NCBI GenBank assembly: GCA_038373885.1
Contig: JAWZYV010012391.1
Location: 248,001-312,000, forward strand
DNA: 64,000 nucleotides
Source of the DNA: Cheiracanthium punctorium
Lineage: Eukaryota > Arthropoda > Arachnida > Araneae > Cheiracanthiidae
Direction: 5' to 3'
Under the pieces are notes generated by a model, which saw only the letters and a program-made list of their open reading frames with translations, searched no databases and had not been told where the DNA came from. Below, one piece after another: positions 1 to 13,700 of this stretch. The position numbers and the translations under genes are program-made. Numbering within the stretch: position 1 is the first letter of the stretch; each line of letters starts with the position of its first letter.

Positions 1-19
1 AAATCCCTCAGAAAAACTG

Positions 20-591
20 AGCAACTGGTGCACTTCATTTTGCACTGTTATATTCCTCTGTGGTTTTGAACCAAAGCAAGTAGTTATTTTTCTTAAGGTC
101 CTAAAATTGTGTTTCAGGTGATCCGATTAACACGATACCGTCCTGAAAATTTGTGAAAAATATTCAACCCAGAAATAGAAAGAAATTTATATTTTTTAAA
201 CCCTGAAAATTTAATTTTGGCTATGGTTAGGGATGAAAGACAGCATATGAGAGAACTGGGATTACATCGAGTTCTCAAAACGCAGGAAAATTGCAAGATG
301 AAAACAGAGACTATAGAGTGCCAACACTTCACTTCAATGCGCCCGATTATGCAGACATGATTCGGTAGAATATTTGTAATGTCACTCGCCACCTTTGCTA
401 AGAATGTACCAGATGAACAAATAGAAGAAATGATCAAAGCTTTCAGGCAACTGATTTCAGATGTCAATAGTTTTTCAAGTCATACCCAAGCTGTGGAGCA
501 TTGTATAACACTTGGCTCTGAGGCTAGCGGTATTGAAGCTAGAGATGGTTATATTAGGAGCAGCCTGTTGCCAGGGTCATTTATGCCATAA
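20..591 (+). pseudogene. Decayed multi-copy ORF, N-terminal/middle part
   Basis: From about 199 to 591 one frame reads NPENLILAMVRDERQHMREL, then after a TGA at 358-360 continues MSLATFAKNVPDEQIEEMIK and HTQAVEHCITLGSEASGIEA, ending at a stop. Upstream pieces (ILHCYIPLWF, RLTRYRPENL) continue the similarity with stops between. I recall an abundant arthropod ORF family with an ENLLLAML...IRELALRR...HTQAVER layout. I do not know which element it belongs to and assign no function. It is clearly inactive. Confidence 0.5.
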
Positions 592-934
592 TTTGTGTCC
601 AAAGCTGCTTTCAGTGTGTCTGAGTTCAACAATAAATAATGTGGTATGATAGGGCAAAAATAAAAAATGCAGAAAAAAACAACGTTTGTAGCAATCTTAT
701 GAAAATAAGCTTTTAAAAAATGGTATTTTGAAAGTTTTGGATGTATGGTAAATGTTTTCAACATATATATATATATAATAAAATTTCCAGGCTTTTAACA
801 CCCATTTTACTGTATGTTGCGAACTGTTGCATTTGAAATGCATTAATCACAAGTTTTGCAAACAGCTGCTGAAAAAAAAAAAAAATTTCCCTTAAATTTT
901 CGACATTTGTAAGTAAATCCATGATTGGGAGGTA

Positions 935-2347
935 CAGTAGAAGATCTTTATAATGCAAACCTCGAAACGCAAGGTTTTGCATTATATAGAATTTTGCGTT
1001 ATATGGATCATTCACTTATATCATTAAACTTCCCTAGTAAACATATTAAAATATAGCTAGAACACATAAATATAATGCTTAAAACTTTTTTTAAATACAA
1101 ATACTACTTTAAAAAACAAAAAAAAATGGAATTTATTTATTTACAGAAAAAATAAATAAATTGAAATTACCAAAAGCATTAAAGTTTATTTGTTAAACAA
1201 TATATTAATTTTGATTTGTTTTAGAATTTGCAATCTCTCAACAAATAACTTTTCTTGCAGCCTTTGAACAGGTAATAATTTTACTTTGGTTATGCAGTCT
1301 TGTGTTTCTAGGAATTTAAAATATTGATCTCTTATGGAAATTTCTTCAGATTCTGAAAGTTTTTCAACTTTCTCTCCAGCATTTGATTCTGTTTCAGAAT
1401 TGTTTTCCTCTTGATTTGAAACAGAGGAAATTATTTCAGCACTGGTCAAATGATTAACAATTTGTGACTTATCATCCATTACCAAATATTCAAAATGTTT
1501 TCTTCATGCAGGTTTGCAAACTGAGTACTTTCCATTTTGTGCACAATGCATTAGTTCAGCAGTTTTCATTTTAACTAAAGATGGCTTAAATCCAGTTCCA
1601 AAATTCAGTTTTAAAATAGTGTTGCATTGAGAAAACTCCCCTACTTCTCATAGACTTTTAAAAAGTATTTTACTGTCAATATTGAGACATAAGCATATCG
1701 TCGGGCAGGGGGCGGGGGCGTGTGCCAACCCCCCCCCCCCCCAACTTTGTTTAGAAAACTATTCATTTTAAAACCTTTCTTCTTGCCAAACATAAAGAAA
1801 CATGGCTATTTTTACTTTAGAATATGCTATGTGCATTCTCCCACCCACACGCACACACATAAAAAAAAAAAAAAAAAAAAAAAATTTGGTGATGCTACGC
1901 GTATGATTTAGGAAGCCAAGTAACGGCATACGATTTAATATAAAACAAATCAATTTACAAAGAGAAATATAACTAAAATAAACGTCTGTTTGGGAAGTCA
2001 ATGGTAGAGGAGGGAGAAAGAGGGTGGTTCGGTACTGGAGGGAAAAAGGGAGAGGTTCGTGGTTTTATTAAAGTAAACATTCCTTCCTCTTCGACCCTGC
2101 CGGCCAGCTGTTATGCTGATAATGCATAATGCATGCATGGGAGAATAATTGTTTATTTTAAGCTTGGCATGTTGTGGGATTTATCTAATGTCTCAAAATT
2201 AATTCCCTAGGAAAGCAATTAAAAAAAAAAAAAAAAGCAGATTGTAGAAATTTCTTAATTGTGATTTTCTCTGTTTACATCCGCAGTGTTAATGCGGTTT
2301 ATGGAGAATTGCGGTTTATAGAATTGCGGTATATCGATCTTCTACTG
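935..2347 (-). mobile_element. Tigger/pogo-type DNA transposon remnant
   Basis: The ends are inverted copies beginning CAGTAGAAGATC, flanked by TA at 933-934 and 2348-2349. The subterminal DNA is rich in TATAA.GC/GCGGTTTATA repeats as in Tigger elements. At 1.4 kb it is too short for a full transposase; only a C-terminal piece remains (1198-1485). It also contains a C run at about 1730-1741 and an A run at 1861-1884. Confidence 0.75.
1186..1485 (-). pseudogene. Tigger/pogo transposase C-terminal fragment
   Basis: The frame reads MDDKSQIVNHLTSAEIISSV, then an acidic Ser/Glu stretch, then DQYFKFLETQD and FVERLQILKQIKINILFNK to a stop. Tigger transposases end with the same layout: a short helix, an acidic linker, a four-helix segment and a basic LKQ-x-x-I tail. 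The DDE catalytic core is missing. It lies inside the 935-2347 element in the matching orientation. Confidence 0.6.
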
Positions 2348-2399
2348 TATTTTTTTACAGTTTTCTCATCTATAAGTATAACATGGTTTTTCAACTAAC

Positions 2400-2886
2400 C
2401 ATTTTTGAATGTATATATACATATATTTATGTAATAATAACGACATTGGAGTGGTTTGAGCAGTTTTCCGTAGTTGGGCCCCAGGTAGGGCGAGGTAGAG
2501 CGGCTCGGTAGAGCACCCTGGCCACCCGCCGCTGGAACTTGTAGTCGGGCCAAGAAAAGGCGAGTTCACATCCTTTTATTATCGAAGTTTGTTACAGATT
2601 ATCCAGGCAAGAGAGGCCACGCAATCATCCTGTCTTCCCAGATGCATCAGGCTTTTTATCACTCTGTAGAGTTCTTGTCACGTGACCTTGCAACCTGTAA
2701 TGATTGGAAAACCCATATCATCAAGGCATCTGGGCAGCAAGAGGTTTTTGTTTAAAAATGCAAATGCGACCAAACAGTGGGGATTGAGCACAAATTTAGA
2801 ACAAAACTGCTAGGGACTATGTAGTAGTTGCAATTTTCGAAAGTGAATTTCCTTTGTTCTGAACTAGGCTCTAACTTGATCTTTAA
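2400..2886. other. Non-coding stretch with a GC-rich island
   Basis: There is no gene. A GC-rich patch at about 2475-2560 contrasts with its AT-rich surroundings and may be an old repeat. I see nothing else supportable. Confidence 0.4.
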
Positions 2887-3188
2887 TGACTATGTCATTT
2901 TATCTCTCATCCTCTTATTGAAAATGTGACATAAAAATGAGACACAAAAATGCGACATAAATGTTAGTACGTGTTACGTAAACCACCGATTTCTATAAGC
3001 TCCATAAGGTTGCATTTATATTTAAATACTATTAGTTCACAACAGCTTTAATGTATTGTTACAATATTTCGTAAGCTGTAGAATATGCATCACATGTATT
3101 TTTCTATAAATAGGTTACAATCATAAAATTTCAACATAGGGTTACCAGGCAAAATACACGAAAGATGAGAGATAAAATGACATAGTCA
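2887..3188. mobile_element. 302 bp MITE with perfect 25 bp inverted repeats
   Basis: Positions 2887-2911 and 3164-3188 are perfect reverse complements, starting TGACTATGTCATTTTATC. The interior is non-coding. No clean target duplication could be fixed, so the superfamily is unassigned. Confidence 0.65.
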
Positions 3189-3410
3189 ATTGATATCGTT
3201 TTAATATGGCAATAATGAAACTAAAAAATTAGGGGGGTCTCCCCCTGACAAGGCTCAAACATCCGAGTTTATTGTATTTTTTTTTTTTCTATTATTTTTT
3301 AAGTAGGGAGGAAGTAGAATAAATTTCCTATTATGACCCAAAATCTGCAAAGTTCTAAAATCTGCACAAGGTCTGGAACCAAGCTGTGCAGATTTTGGTC
3401 TTCTACTATA

Positions 3411-5004
3411 CAGGGCTGTCCAAATTAAACTTCCCCAACTTAGAGACCTGTGCAGGATGTTGTATAGGTCATAATGTGATGAAATTTGGAAAACAGACAC
3501 TTCAGATAATGCGCTCGAGATTTATTAAAAATATATATATGTATTAGTACAAAAAGTTGCCGATAGGTGGCGCTGTAACACTAGTAATTTGCATATTTCA
3601 ACAACGTGATTTGCAGAAATAAAGCTTCTGTGCTACGTATCGCACAGACGAGCCCTACAAAAGTGGAAGACAGGTGCTGCACAGGCAGTTGTTTCCAGCT
3701 CGCTGATGAATGGCGCTGGAGTGCTGTTGAATGGCGACTTTGAAAGACAAAGCTCTGTTAGTGAAACTTTTCTACCAGAATGACAAGAACTCCTGTGCTG
3801 CGATAAGAGCATTCTGTCAGCTAAAGAACTTACGCCGAGGACCAATGACATCGCGTGCTTTACGAGACATAATGAAGAAGTTCGAAAGAACCGGGCTTCT
3901 GAGAATTTTACCAGGTAGAGGACGACATGTTGTGGATTCTGCACGCGTACAAGACGTTGCTTTGGCGGTCGTGGATGCCACTAGCCAATCGCCACATGGT
4001 GTTGTCAGTGTGCCAACTGTTTCTCGTGCTGTTGATATGCCCTATTCGACCGTCTGGCGTGTAATGCGTCGAATCCTGGGTTATTTTCCTTACAAATCCA
4101 TAGTCTTCATCAGCTGTCCGACGGGGATCCTGCAATTCGGGAAACATTTGTGCTGCAGTTCCTTGCCAGAATGGAAGTCGATGCTGCTTGGCCGTAGAAC
4201 ATTCTTTGGACAGATGAGGCCCATTTTCACCTGAATGGTCAAGTGAATATGCACAACTGCCGCATTTGGGCAACTGAAAACCCGCGCACAATCCATCAAG
4301 TGCCCTTGCACCCTGCAAAGGTAACGGTATGGTGCGGTTTCACCGCAACATTCGTCATTGGGCCGTATTTTTTTGAAGAGGTGACTCCAAGAGGTTTCAA
4401 AACCTGCTCTGTCACAGGAAAACTGTATCAGAACATGTTGCAAACATTTGTGAATCCTGAACTGCAGCAACATGGCCGCCTCCAGGGCACGATATTTATG
4501 CAGGATGCTGCACCTCCCCATATTGCTCGTGGCGTTCAACAGGTGTTACGGGCAACTTTCATCAATGCACGTGTGATCAGCCGCTGTTTCCCTACAGCTT
4601 GGCCTCCTCGCTTGCCTGATCTCACACCGTGCGACTTTTGGTTATGGGGATTCTTAAAGGATCACATGTACCGAGAACACCCAGCAACCTTAGCACATCT
4701 GAAAGACGCAATTATTCGGAATGTTCGTGGAATTAATGTGGACTTACTGCATTCTGCTGTGGAACACACTGCTTTACGAATGTAAAGAGTTATGGAGAAC
4801 CACGGCACACATATAGAACATCTGTAGAATGTCTTGTTTGATCTGCAGTGCCACCTATCGGCAACTTCTTTTACTAATAATTTTTTTTAATAAATCTCGA
4901 GCGCATCATCTGAAGTGTCTGTTTTCCAAATTTCATCACATTATGACCCATACAACATCCTGCACAGGCCTCTGAGTTGGGGAAGTTTAATTTGGACAAC
5001 CCTG
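3411..5004 (+). mobile_element. Mariner-type element, 1594 bp, both ends intact
   Basis: The ends are CAGGGCTGTCCAAATTAAAC and its near-exact inverse, with homologous terminal repeats about 120 bp long (3411-3530 and 4885-5004). TA duplications lie at 3409-3410 and 5005-5006. It encodes a damaged DDxD transposase (3731-4785). Long, well-preserved inverted repeats suggest a fairly recent insertion. Confidence 0.92.
3731..4785 (+). pseudogene. Mariner-like transposase, frameshifted
   Basis: The ORF starts MATLKDKALLVKLFYQNDKN, a DUF4817-like helix-turn-helix N terminus, and continues through a second HTH (PTVSRAVDMPYSTVWRVMRR). Around 4098 one base appears lost, and an in-frame TAG lies at about 4194. 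The catalytic part continues in the other frame to 4785: LWTDEAHF (D1), MQDAAPPHIA (D2) and PPRLPDLTPCDFWLWGF (D3). I count 42 residues between D2 and the Asp of PCDFW, so the spacing differs from the DD34D of classical mariners. All three acids are present, but the breaks make this copy inactive as it stands. Confidence 0.85.
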
Positions 5005-5070
5005 TACTTCTTGTGGTGTTATTTTACAAAGTTTATTATTATTTTACACTATGTATGTTAAGATCCTTAG

Positions 5071-5346
5071 TCAGTATCTGTGACATGTGGCCTCAGATAT
5101 CACAACTAATTGTGCTAGTTGCACTATTGTTTGCTGCCTGTTTTTACGTACCACTTCAGAAACCTTTTTGATGATTTCAGTAGTGCAGAAAGTCTGCAAA
5201 TGGCAGCCGGCTTCGGCACTTTCCCTGCCTTCTCTGAAACGTTGATGCCACTCAAAACCTTGCATTTGAGATAATGTTTCACTGCCATACATGTGCTTCA
5301 ACATTTCGTAAGTCTCGTTAGCACTAATTCCCAATTGAAAGCAAAA
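5071..5346 (-). pseudogene. Mos1/SETMAR-type mariner transposase, N-terminal scrap
   Basis: The frame reads CFQLGISANETYEMLKHMYG, FEWHQRFREGRESAEAG and IIKKVSEVVRKNRQQTIVQL. This is the HTH_48 DNA-binding half typical of mariner transposases (ETYEML...YG...FEWHKRF.EGRE). The catalytic half and the ends are missing. It lies right beside the 3411-5004 element but belongs to a different mariner group. Confidence 0.75.
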
Positions 5347-5349
5347 AAA

Positions 5350-6149
5350 GCTATTCTCTGCTCGACAAATATTATTTCTTTCAAGTGCCAGTTATTAAAT
5401 ATACTTGTCTTTAAAATACGACACTGTAGCAAGCCACCGACCGTGCAATTTAGGCCAAACCACTTTTAGAAGAGGGGGTGAATGTTGTAACTGGGAAATG
5501 TTATTGCATTGGTTCCACTGCAAAAAAAATAAAATAAAATAAAGGTTGTTTGGGAATTTTTGAATCCTACCTTGTTAATGTTTATATAGTTATTTATTGC
5601 ACTTAAAATAGATGTATGTCTCTGAACTGCCTTAGACCATAATATATTGATATTCTTTGAGTGCTTCTAGAAAACATTATTTTCTAATTCTTAATAAATC
5701 TATAAATTTTCTTTTTAAACAGACAAATATCACTAAAGTATGCTTTAAGCAATGAATCCTATGACTGCCAATAAAGCATAATGCAGAGTCATAGGATTTT
5801 GTCCTGTGTCGGATTTTTTGATTCCGTTTTGGCCAAAGAAATTAAATTCATTTTCTCAGGCTTTTTAAGAGTTTATTCAGGAATTGAAACTTTCTCCAAT
5901 TTTCTTCAGCAGCTTCACAAGATCAGTTGTTATTCCTTTCTTGTTAATCAAACTTAACAATTTAAAAGCATGTAATTATCAAATAATGTATCTAAAATTT
6001 TAAAAAATTAAATTTTTTAAAAATCATCATTTATCTACAAACATGCTAGAAATTTCAAAGCTGTATGAGAAGTATTTTTTGTTACAAAACTAAATATTAT
6101 TTCAAATTTTAGTGATCTATAGATCACCACAGTTTTAGAACACTAAAAT

Positions 6150-6193
<44 letters not shown>

Positions 6194-7707
6194 GTAATTT
6201 TAGATTCTTTTAAATATCTTAAAATATTCTAATCTAAAAAATATTTAATCTCTCGTGTATTTTGATTGATATTTTTTATTTATTTGGCAAATTTTTGAAA
6301 TTGAATTTATTTATATATTACAGTAAGGTACTGCTAAGTTTAATAGGACAATATGGCACCTAAGGAAAGTATTGATTATGTATGCATTTTATGTTGAAAA
6401 TATATGCATAAGAAATCTCAGACTTTTTTACTTTAAAAAGTTAGAGGTTTCAGGCATTTTGATTTTGGAAATTTGGCATATTTAGTAATATATTGGAATT
6501 CTTTGGATACTCCTGTGAAAGAACTATAAATGTTACATACACCATTTTCAATTGAGTACATGGTACAGTACATAGGAATAGCACACAGTGTAACTTGTCT
6601 AATGTGTCCACCTTTGGGGAGAACAAAAATGGTTACCTCACGATGGCGATTAAGTGTGATGGTTGTAAAGTGAAACTGTACCAAGGTGGTCACTTTAGCA
6701 GGTTCTAATGTATATAAATTTCATAGAGGTGGGTATGATTTTATAGTAGCTAGATCATGGATGGACAAACCAAAATCAAAACAATTTTCAACTTTGTTAA
6801 AAAGTGTCAAAAATCAGATCAAGATATTAACAGCTTTTTTAAAGACAAGTCTGATTAAGAGAAAAATAAATATCAAATATATCTAAAATTTAATAGTGGT
6901 TTTAACAACCAGTACTTTTTCCTCGTTTACCCTGTTCATTTATTTTTTAATGATACAAATTAAAAAAAACATATAGCCTTTAAAAAATGAAACGACATTA
7001 TTCTTATGCAGGAAGGCTATGCCTTATTTAGAAATTTGTTAACATTTATTTTAAAAAATGAATCTCATCTCAAAAACTGTTGAACCCCTAAAGGAGTTGG
7101 TCATATGTTAGTTTTCTTAGCCAAAAAGTCAGAACTCGGAGAATTGTGTATCAAAATTACATGGATTATAAGCAATCTGTTTTACTTATGTTAATGTAAA
7201 ATTGATTTCTCGATACATGGTTAAGACTATTTACAACTTGGTGTTAGTTAACTTTACTAATTCAAAGGGCATATCTCAGTTATATAGAAAATTAAATAAT
7301 TTTGCTTAAAACTGTTAAATTAAAAATGAATAAAAAAAATAATTCCTAAAGTATTCAGCAGGTGTTTAATACACATTTATAAAAATATTCACATTCAAAA
7401 GTCAGTTTTTTGAGATATGTCTCTCCTGCTTGGGACGTCAGAGTGGGTTCAATTGAAACAAGGAAAAAGATGTTAACAAATTTTATTTACAAATGATGTA
7501 ATCATAGCAAGTGTTTTTGAGAAGCATATGTAGTAAAATTTGTATGTATTTAAGAAAATCCGGTATAACATGAAAAACAAGTTCTTTTCAAATATTTGTA
7601 TAAGAATCTGTACAAAGATGGAAGCACTGACCCCGAAATTCTATAATTTCAAGTACTCTATGTACAGTTATCAGAGTTTTTCTATAGATGGTCTTTTTCT
7701 TTTGCAG
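5350..7707. other. AT-rich 3' flank of ZC3HC1
   Basis: I see no gene or bounded element. It contains a 39 nt A run (6153-6191), imperfect AT repeats, and a minus-strand AATAAA at 7482-7487 that could end the ZC3HC1 transcript about 220 bp past its stop codon. Confidence 0.5.
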
Positions 7708-7779
7708 TTATACTGCATCAGTCCACATCTTTAGCAAAGATTTGGCATTCCTTATTTGTTCTTTTGATGGACTCTCTAC
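7708..7779 (-). CDS. ZC3HC1: ZC3HC1 exon 8 (C terminus and stop)
   Basis: The acceptor is TTTAAACAG. It encodes VESPSKEQIRNAKSLLKMWT plus DAV and a TAA at 7710-7708. Family proteins end in a similar short amphipathic helix containing a Trp. Confidence 0.85.
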   Translation of the reverse strand, partial: VESPSKEQIRNAKSLLKMWTDAV

Positions 7780-10700
7780 CTGTTTAAACAAAAACAATCA
7801 TAATTAAATTAAAATTGTAAGATAATCAAGCCTAATGCATTGATTATGAAGTATTTATGACATTTGCACTACTAAATAGTTTAATTTTTTTTCCTTTTCC
7901 TTCTTTAACGTAAAACAGCATTGATACTGCTATTTATGGTATTGTAACCAGTTGCAGCTCGTAGTGTCAGTTATTGCTTAAAAGAAAATTAACCCACTGT
8001 TTTAAAGTTTTGTTAAAAAAACGACAGTAGAAGAGCATACACTAAAAAGAAAAGAAAATTAAAATATTAAGCACTTTCATATTTTAAGTATGCACTAAAG
8101 TACTATATATTAAAAGTGTTCATTAAGTTGAAAAATGCATCATTATTTATCAGTGTGCCGTATTTTTCTTCCTTGTTCCACAAAACACATCTTTGGAATC
8201 GAAATCTGTCTTAAAATCGCTTACTAAAACTGTTTTACAATCTTTGTGTGACCTTTGCAAGTTTTTAGCCTTGAAAGATATCGCCAAGCTTAGTCAAGTT
8301 TTGAAGACTTAATTTTTTGACACCAAACTTGGTGATCAATTATCAAAAATTGCAAACCTTGTGCGACTTTCAAAATTTTATGCTCCCCCCCCCCCCCTCA
8401 CAGTATCTGGCAAACACATTTGAAAAGTGCCTTGCCATGCCAAATCGTGTAGACAAGTTATGTTGATGTTAAAAAACTGCTTGATTTTAATAGCACTGGA
8501 GTGCTAAAAAACTTTTTTTTATAGAAATTGCTATACCTTTAAATTTGCCTTTATTTACCTGTGAGCAATGCCACAAATAAAGGCTTGTTTCTCGAGTTGC
8601 TGGTGCAATTAGTTTAACTTTAGCTTAACACAGACCAAGACCGTGAGTCAGATTTTGTTTATTCAACATACGCCCTTTTAAAAAAAGCATAATTTCTATA
8701 CTTATTTTTACAAAACCTTCACATTTAAAAAAGTACAATTTTATACTATCAAAAACGTAAAAGAGGCTTTTTAAAAAAAAACATCAGAGTGCCAAATACT
8801 TTTAGCCAGGCCTGAAACTGCTTTTAGTATCTGCTAAATTGTTACAGCAATGCTATTCGCTGGGCACTGAGAACAGTGAACTCAGCATTTCCTCTTGTTT
8901 TTTTCTACCTATCGCCTTGCCTACCTCGGAGCGTATCCTAGATGCACAGGTGCTGAGCAATCAAATGCATGGCAAGGCTGCTCTATAAACCATGTCTTTG
9001 TGTCCAAAATATGGTCACCAATGGATTTCAATATGAGAATCATTAGAATTGCATAAAAATGCATTTGAAATTTTAATCATTATTAAACTCATGAAAAACA
9101 CATACCTTCTCTTACAATAAAACAAATAAAATATCAACAGAATAAGCTCTTAAATACCTATGAAACAAATTTTTTTAACAATTTTACTGTTTTTGACTGT
9201 ACAGTACATTTAGAAAAAAAAAAAAAAAATCTTATTTAACCTTTATCTTTTAAAACTATAAAAAAAATATTAATCAAATGTCACTTGCGAATTGTTAAAA
9301 TGTCAACAGAATACCTTAAATAAATTATTGAAACATTTTTTTATAAATACTTAAAAATAAGGTTTAAACATCTGCTTGTTTTGAACTATTTTTCTCATAT
9401 TATTTTCACAAATGCCCTTTATGCATGGCATTAAGAAGAAATTCTTTTTGGAACAATTATGTAACAAGAACTGGATAGTTCTTTCTGACCATGCACATGT
9501 GTGTATAAACTTTTCAAAATACTTACAACTTCTGAAGCTTGATTGTCTGAAATATTTCGTAACAGGGACTTGATAAAAATTTTCCAACCAGGTGAACATG
9601 AGGTTTTATTCGAATCTTTATTGGATTCATCATTGTTTGACAATGAAATATAACTATCAACACCACCATGAATCCATAAACACCAAGGCCGATGCTCGTA
9701 CAAGGGGTCAAATGGCTCTCCTTTTTTCTGTAAAATTGGATGTATTACTATTTAAATGAAACTAAATAACCATATAATATATCAATAACTAAGCTTGGTT
9801 ATCTGAAATTTCTATGTTAAAATCATCTTGTAGTGCATCTTAAAATATAAAAATTTACATGCTAAATTCTGAAAATGTGAATCAGTATATTTTCTGATAA
9901 TTACCTTAAATATTTTATTACTTTGTAAATCTAGAAATAAACAATTATTTGTTCTACACCAGGGTTGTCCAACACATGACCTGCCAAAGGTTTGAACCTA
10001 GGAGTTATTATACAAAACCACTCAAATTTGAAAGAACCTTCAGCAAATTTTTACAGGATGGAAATCACTGGAGAATATTACAATCATTGGTTAAATTTAA
10101 AAAAAGTACTCACTATTATCTTAGAAAAGTAATTTGTTTCTTACTGTGGCCTAAGTGCTTGTACATTCATGTTTAATTAAGTTTTGCAATCGAAAGAAAT
10201 TTTTTTGACACAATCAGAGTGGGATTTTAAATGATATATGACACAGATGAAATTTCATTAATAACTATGCAGGTGATTCTCTCAAAACTCTTGGAGGAAA
10301 ATTGTAAAAGGTGACAGAAATCAAGATGATTCAGAATCACATAACAATGTGGGTTGAAAACGTCAATTGATTACTAACATGTACCTGTTAGTAATCAATT
10401 TAGAAGATGTGTTGAAGTAATAATGAACTTTCCGGGCATAGTTTGTCAAAAATTAATGCATCTTCCACAGAAAGCACTTGACTAACATTGAAAATTTATG
10501 AATTTTTTTCATTTTATTGATGAAATTGTCAGAGAAAGCCTTTCAACACTTCTTTGTAAATAATTATTAATGAGTACATGAAGATGTCTTTCTAATCCCA
10601 CATTGCTATGTGATTCTGAACCATCTTGGTTTTCTCTACCACCCTTTGCATTCCCCCCCCCCCCGAGAGTTTTGAATCACCATATATAAGAAAGTAATAA

Positions 10701-13700
10701 TAATTGCACATTTGAGCTTTGTGCACATTTGCATTCTAAAAGTTACTCTTAAATTTTAAAACATCAGTGTAATCAAAAATTACCACTTTTTAAATTCCTC
10801 CTCATCCATGGGAATGTCAGAGGTTTGATATGATGAACAAAACAGTTTTAAAAAATATTTTTTATAACACTCATACTCCATCATTCTTACACGCAAGTAT
10901 TTTTCATGCAAAATTCATTAAAGTAATGAAAATATAACGAAACCTGCATAGAATTCGAAGTAGAGTTTATTGATCGTACGTAACACACACTGGAGTCGGA
11001 AGGTATGAAACAAAAATATGGGAATAAACAAAAAAATGGGTTAAAAGGGGGTATGGTCGTCACCTCCGATATAGAAGGCCTCCACACCAATTCAAAATGG
11101 CCGACTCCATAGTTCAGTGCTCTGTGTTCATTTGAATGAGTTTTGACTGAAACAGTGCCCAAACTTTTCTTTTTGAACAGTAAATAAAATATCCATTCAC
11201 ATGAAACTGCCTTTATCAGAAAGGAAAAATTCTTCATAAGAACTTACCACTTTAATTTGAAAAAAAATATCCATTTCATAAATTTATTACATCAAATTCA
11301 ACGTCTTTTCATGGGGATTTATTTAATAGTATTCTTATGTAGCAGTGAAATCACATTTAGATTAAATTGAATTATTATACATTGGAAAAGTCCTCTAACG
11401 CATATTAAGTTTGTGGTTTAAACTATTAAAAGTATTACTTTTTTATAGAATATACTTAATCCATAAAAATCAATGCTTGATTAACAAAATTTCAGCTTTT
11501 TTGCAAGAGGGAAAGATGTTTTCATATTAAACACTTTTTTTAATTGAGTAGCAGTTTAAGTAGTCAAAATGCAAATTTCTACTGTATTTGGGTAAAAAAA
11601 AATACTATTTTCGGCTTAAATACAACACTCATTTCAAGATTTTTACCAATCTAATAAAAATATATGTAAAATTAGGTATTTACGTATAATCCCAGCGGCG
11701 GTCCGCCAAAACAAAGGATTTTTCGCCAAAGATAAATACCGGACACATGAAATTATAGATAGGTTGCTATTCTTATGAGCCTAGAAATCATTAGAACAAC
11801 GGAAGTGCTAGAGATTTATTGGCATTTGGCGACAAAATTCCTTATATCTAAGTGCTCTATACCTCTTGAACCATGTAATATAATCGAATAAATTTATATA
11901 CACGATAAATAGCTATTTTTAGTGCATTGTGAGTAACATTTAAAAATATTTTTATGTGTTGTTAGCATCTTCCATTTTAGATATAAAAAGAAATCCCCAC
12001 TGGAAATACCACGTAAAAAATTTACATTTGGCTCATTATTATATATAACTCAATAACACATGAGCAATATTAAAAGCAAGATTACATATTATTTAAGTAC
12101 AGACAATATTCATGCATCATGGCAACCAATCATGTCAAGTTTTAACACATAATTCTATAAAATAATTTAATTATACCATTGAAATTCGCGTAACTTGGCG
12201 ACTATTGTCATAATACAATTAACAATAATTGAAATAACGATATGAAAATTTTTTGCATATTTGAACATAATTTTGAACATTCAAAACTTAGTTATTTTTT
12301 AAGATTTTACAATAAATTTGGTATCAAATTTTTGGTAATGGAAAGATCTTTAAAATGATATATGAGTCATCACTCCCACTTACCTTCTCCCTGTAGAAAT
12401 TAGCTTCTGAACGAAGAGCTTATAACTGACAAAACGACTCTAGAGACAGACAGTATATTCACGAGCACGTCAAAACTAGATGTAAACATGTGAATAAAGC
12501 AACGGAGCTTGGACTACGGAATGCGCCATTGTGCCAATTTCTGTATTCGATGCGTAGGCCTTCTATATCGGAGGTGACGGTATGGTCCCCTCTAACAGAT
12601 ATACAGGTCTTGCAGCATGATTTCATACTTGAAAGAAGGCAGTTTATCATTTTCTATGGCAATTGGTCCCACACGTTCAGCAACGCTGTTTTCATTCCCT
12701 GGATGGTTCTCCAAGGGGGGTTGCAATTGCCCTCCCCAGAGCGTCCCAGACATGCTCTATAGGATTAAGGTCTAAAGATTTGTCTGGCCAATCCATCCAG
12801 CGAATATCTCACTCTCTAGAAATTCGCCGACTTGAAGAACTCTATGTAACCTCACATTATTGTCGATTAAAATGAACTCAGGGCCAACTGCACCCCTGAA
12901 AAGGCGAACATAGGGCTCCAAAACCTCATCCCTATACCTCACACCAGTCGCAGTGCCTCTTTCAAAGACATGGAGAAGTGTGCAGCCACCCAACATGATG
13001 CCTGCCCAGACCATTAAACCTACTTTGCCATAATGGTCGATTTCGTGGACATTGGAAGTTAGTTAGCGGGTCCCTAGTTCTCTCCATATGAACATACGGC
13101 GAGAATCGGTGTTAGGTTTAACCAGGATTCATCAGTGAAGAGAACCGTCAACAATTGATCCATACTCCAATCTCTATGCTTTCTGCACCATGCTAAATGG
13201 ATTTTCCTGTCCCCTTTTACCTAAAAGAGTTTTATGATGTCTACTTTTCCTCTTAAAGATAAAATCTTTTTTTTTTTCAACATTTCAAATAAGCAGAATA
13301 AAAAACACACTCTCAAAGGCACAAGCAAAAATTAATTTTTCTTACATACAACTCTCAAACCACTTGTGTAATTCATAATTTCTTTTGGAAGCGCAATAAG
13401 GACCTATTAGTTCACTTACATTGAAAAATTTTCAATATTTTTACATTTTTAGAAAAAAGATACAGTAGGGCTGTTCTCCAGTCTGTGCTATGATGATTGC
13501 ACTTATTGTTAAAGAACTGAAAGAATGCCCCCCTCCCCCATTCTTCGATAGCGAAAAGGAGATAATTCTAAAGATACGAAGCATTTTTTATTTTTTTAAA
13601 ATTATGTTTTAATATTACTGTAATTATTTCTCTTTTTAAATCCGTAGATAGTAGAAAAAATTCTCGCTAAAAGAGTATCACACCTGCCAACATTCCATTT

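Noticed and set aside
3908..4539. Long minus-strand open frames
   Set aside because: These are antisense shadows of the mariner-type transposase, whose DDxD motifs are on the plus strand.
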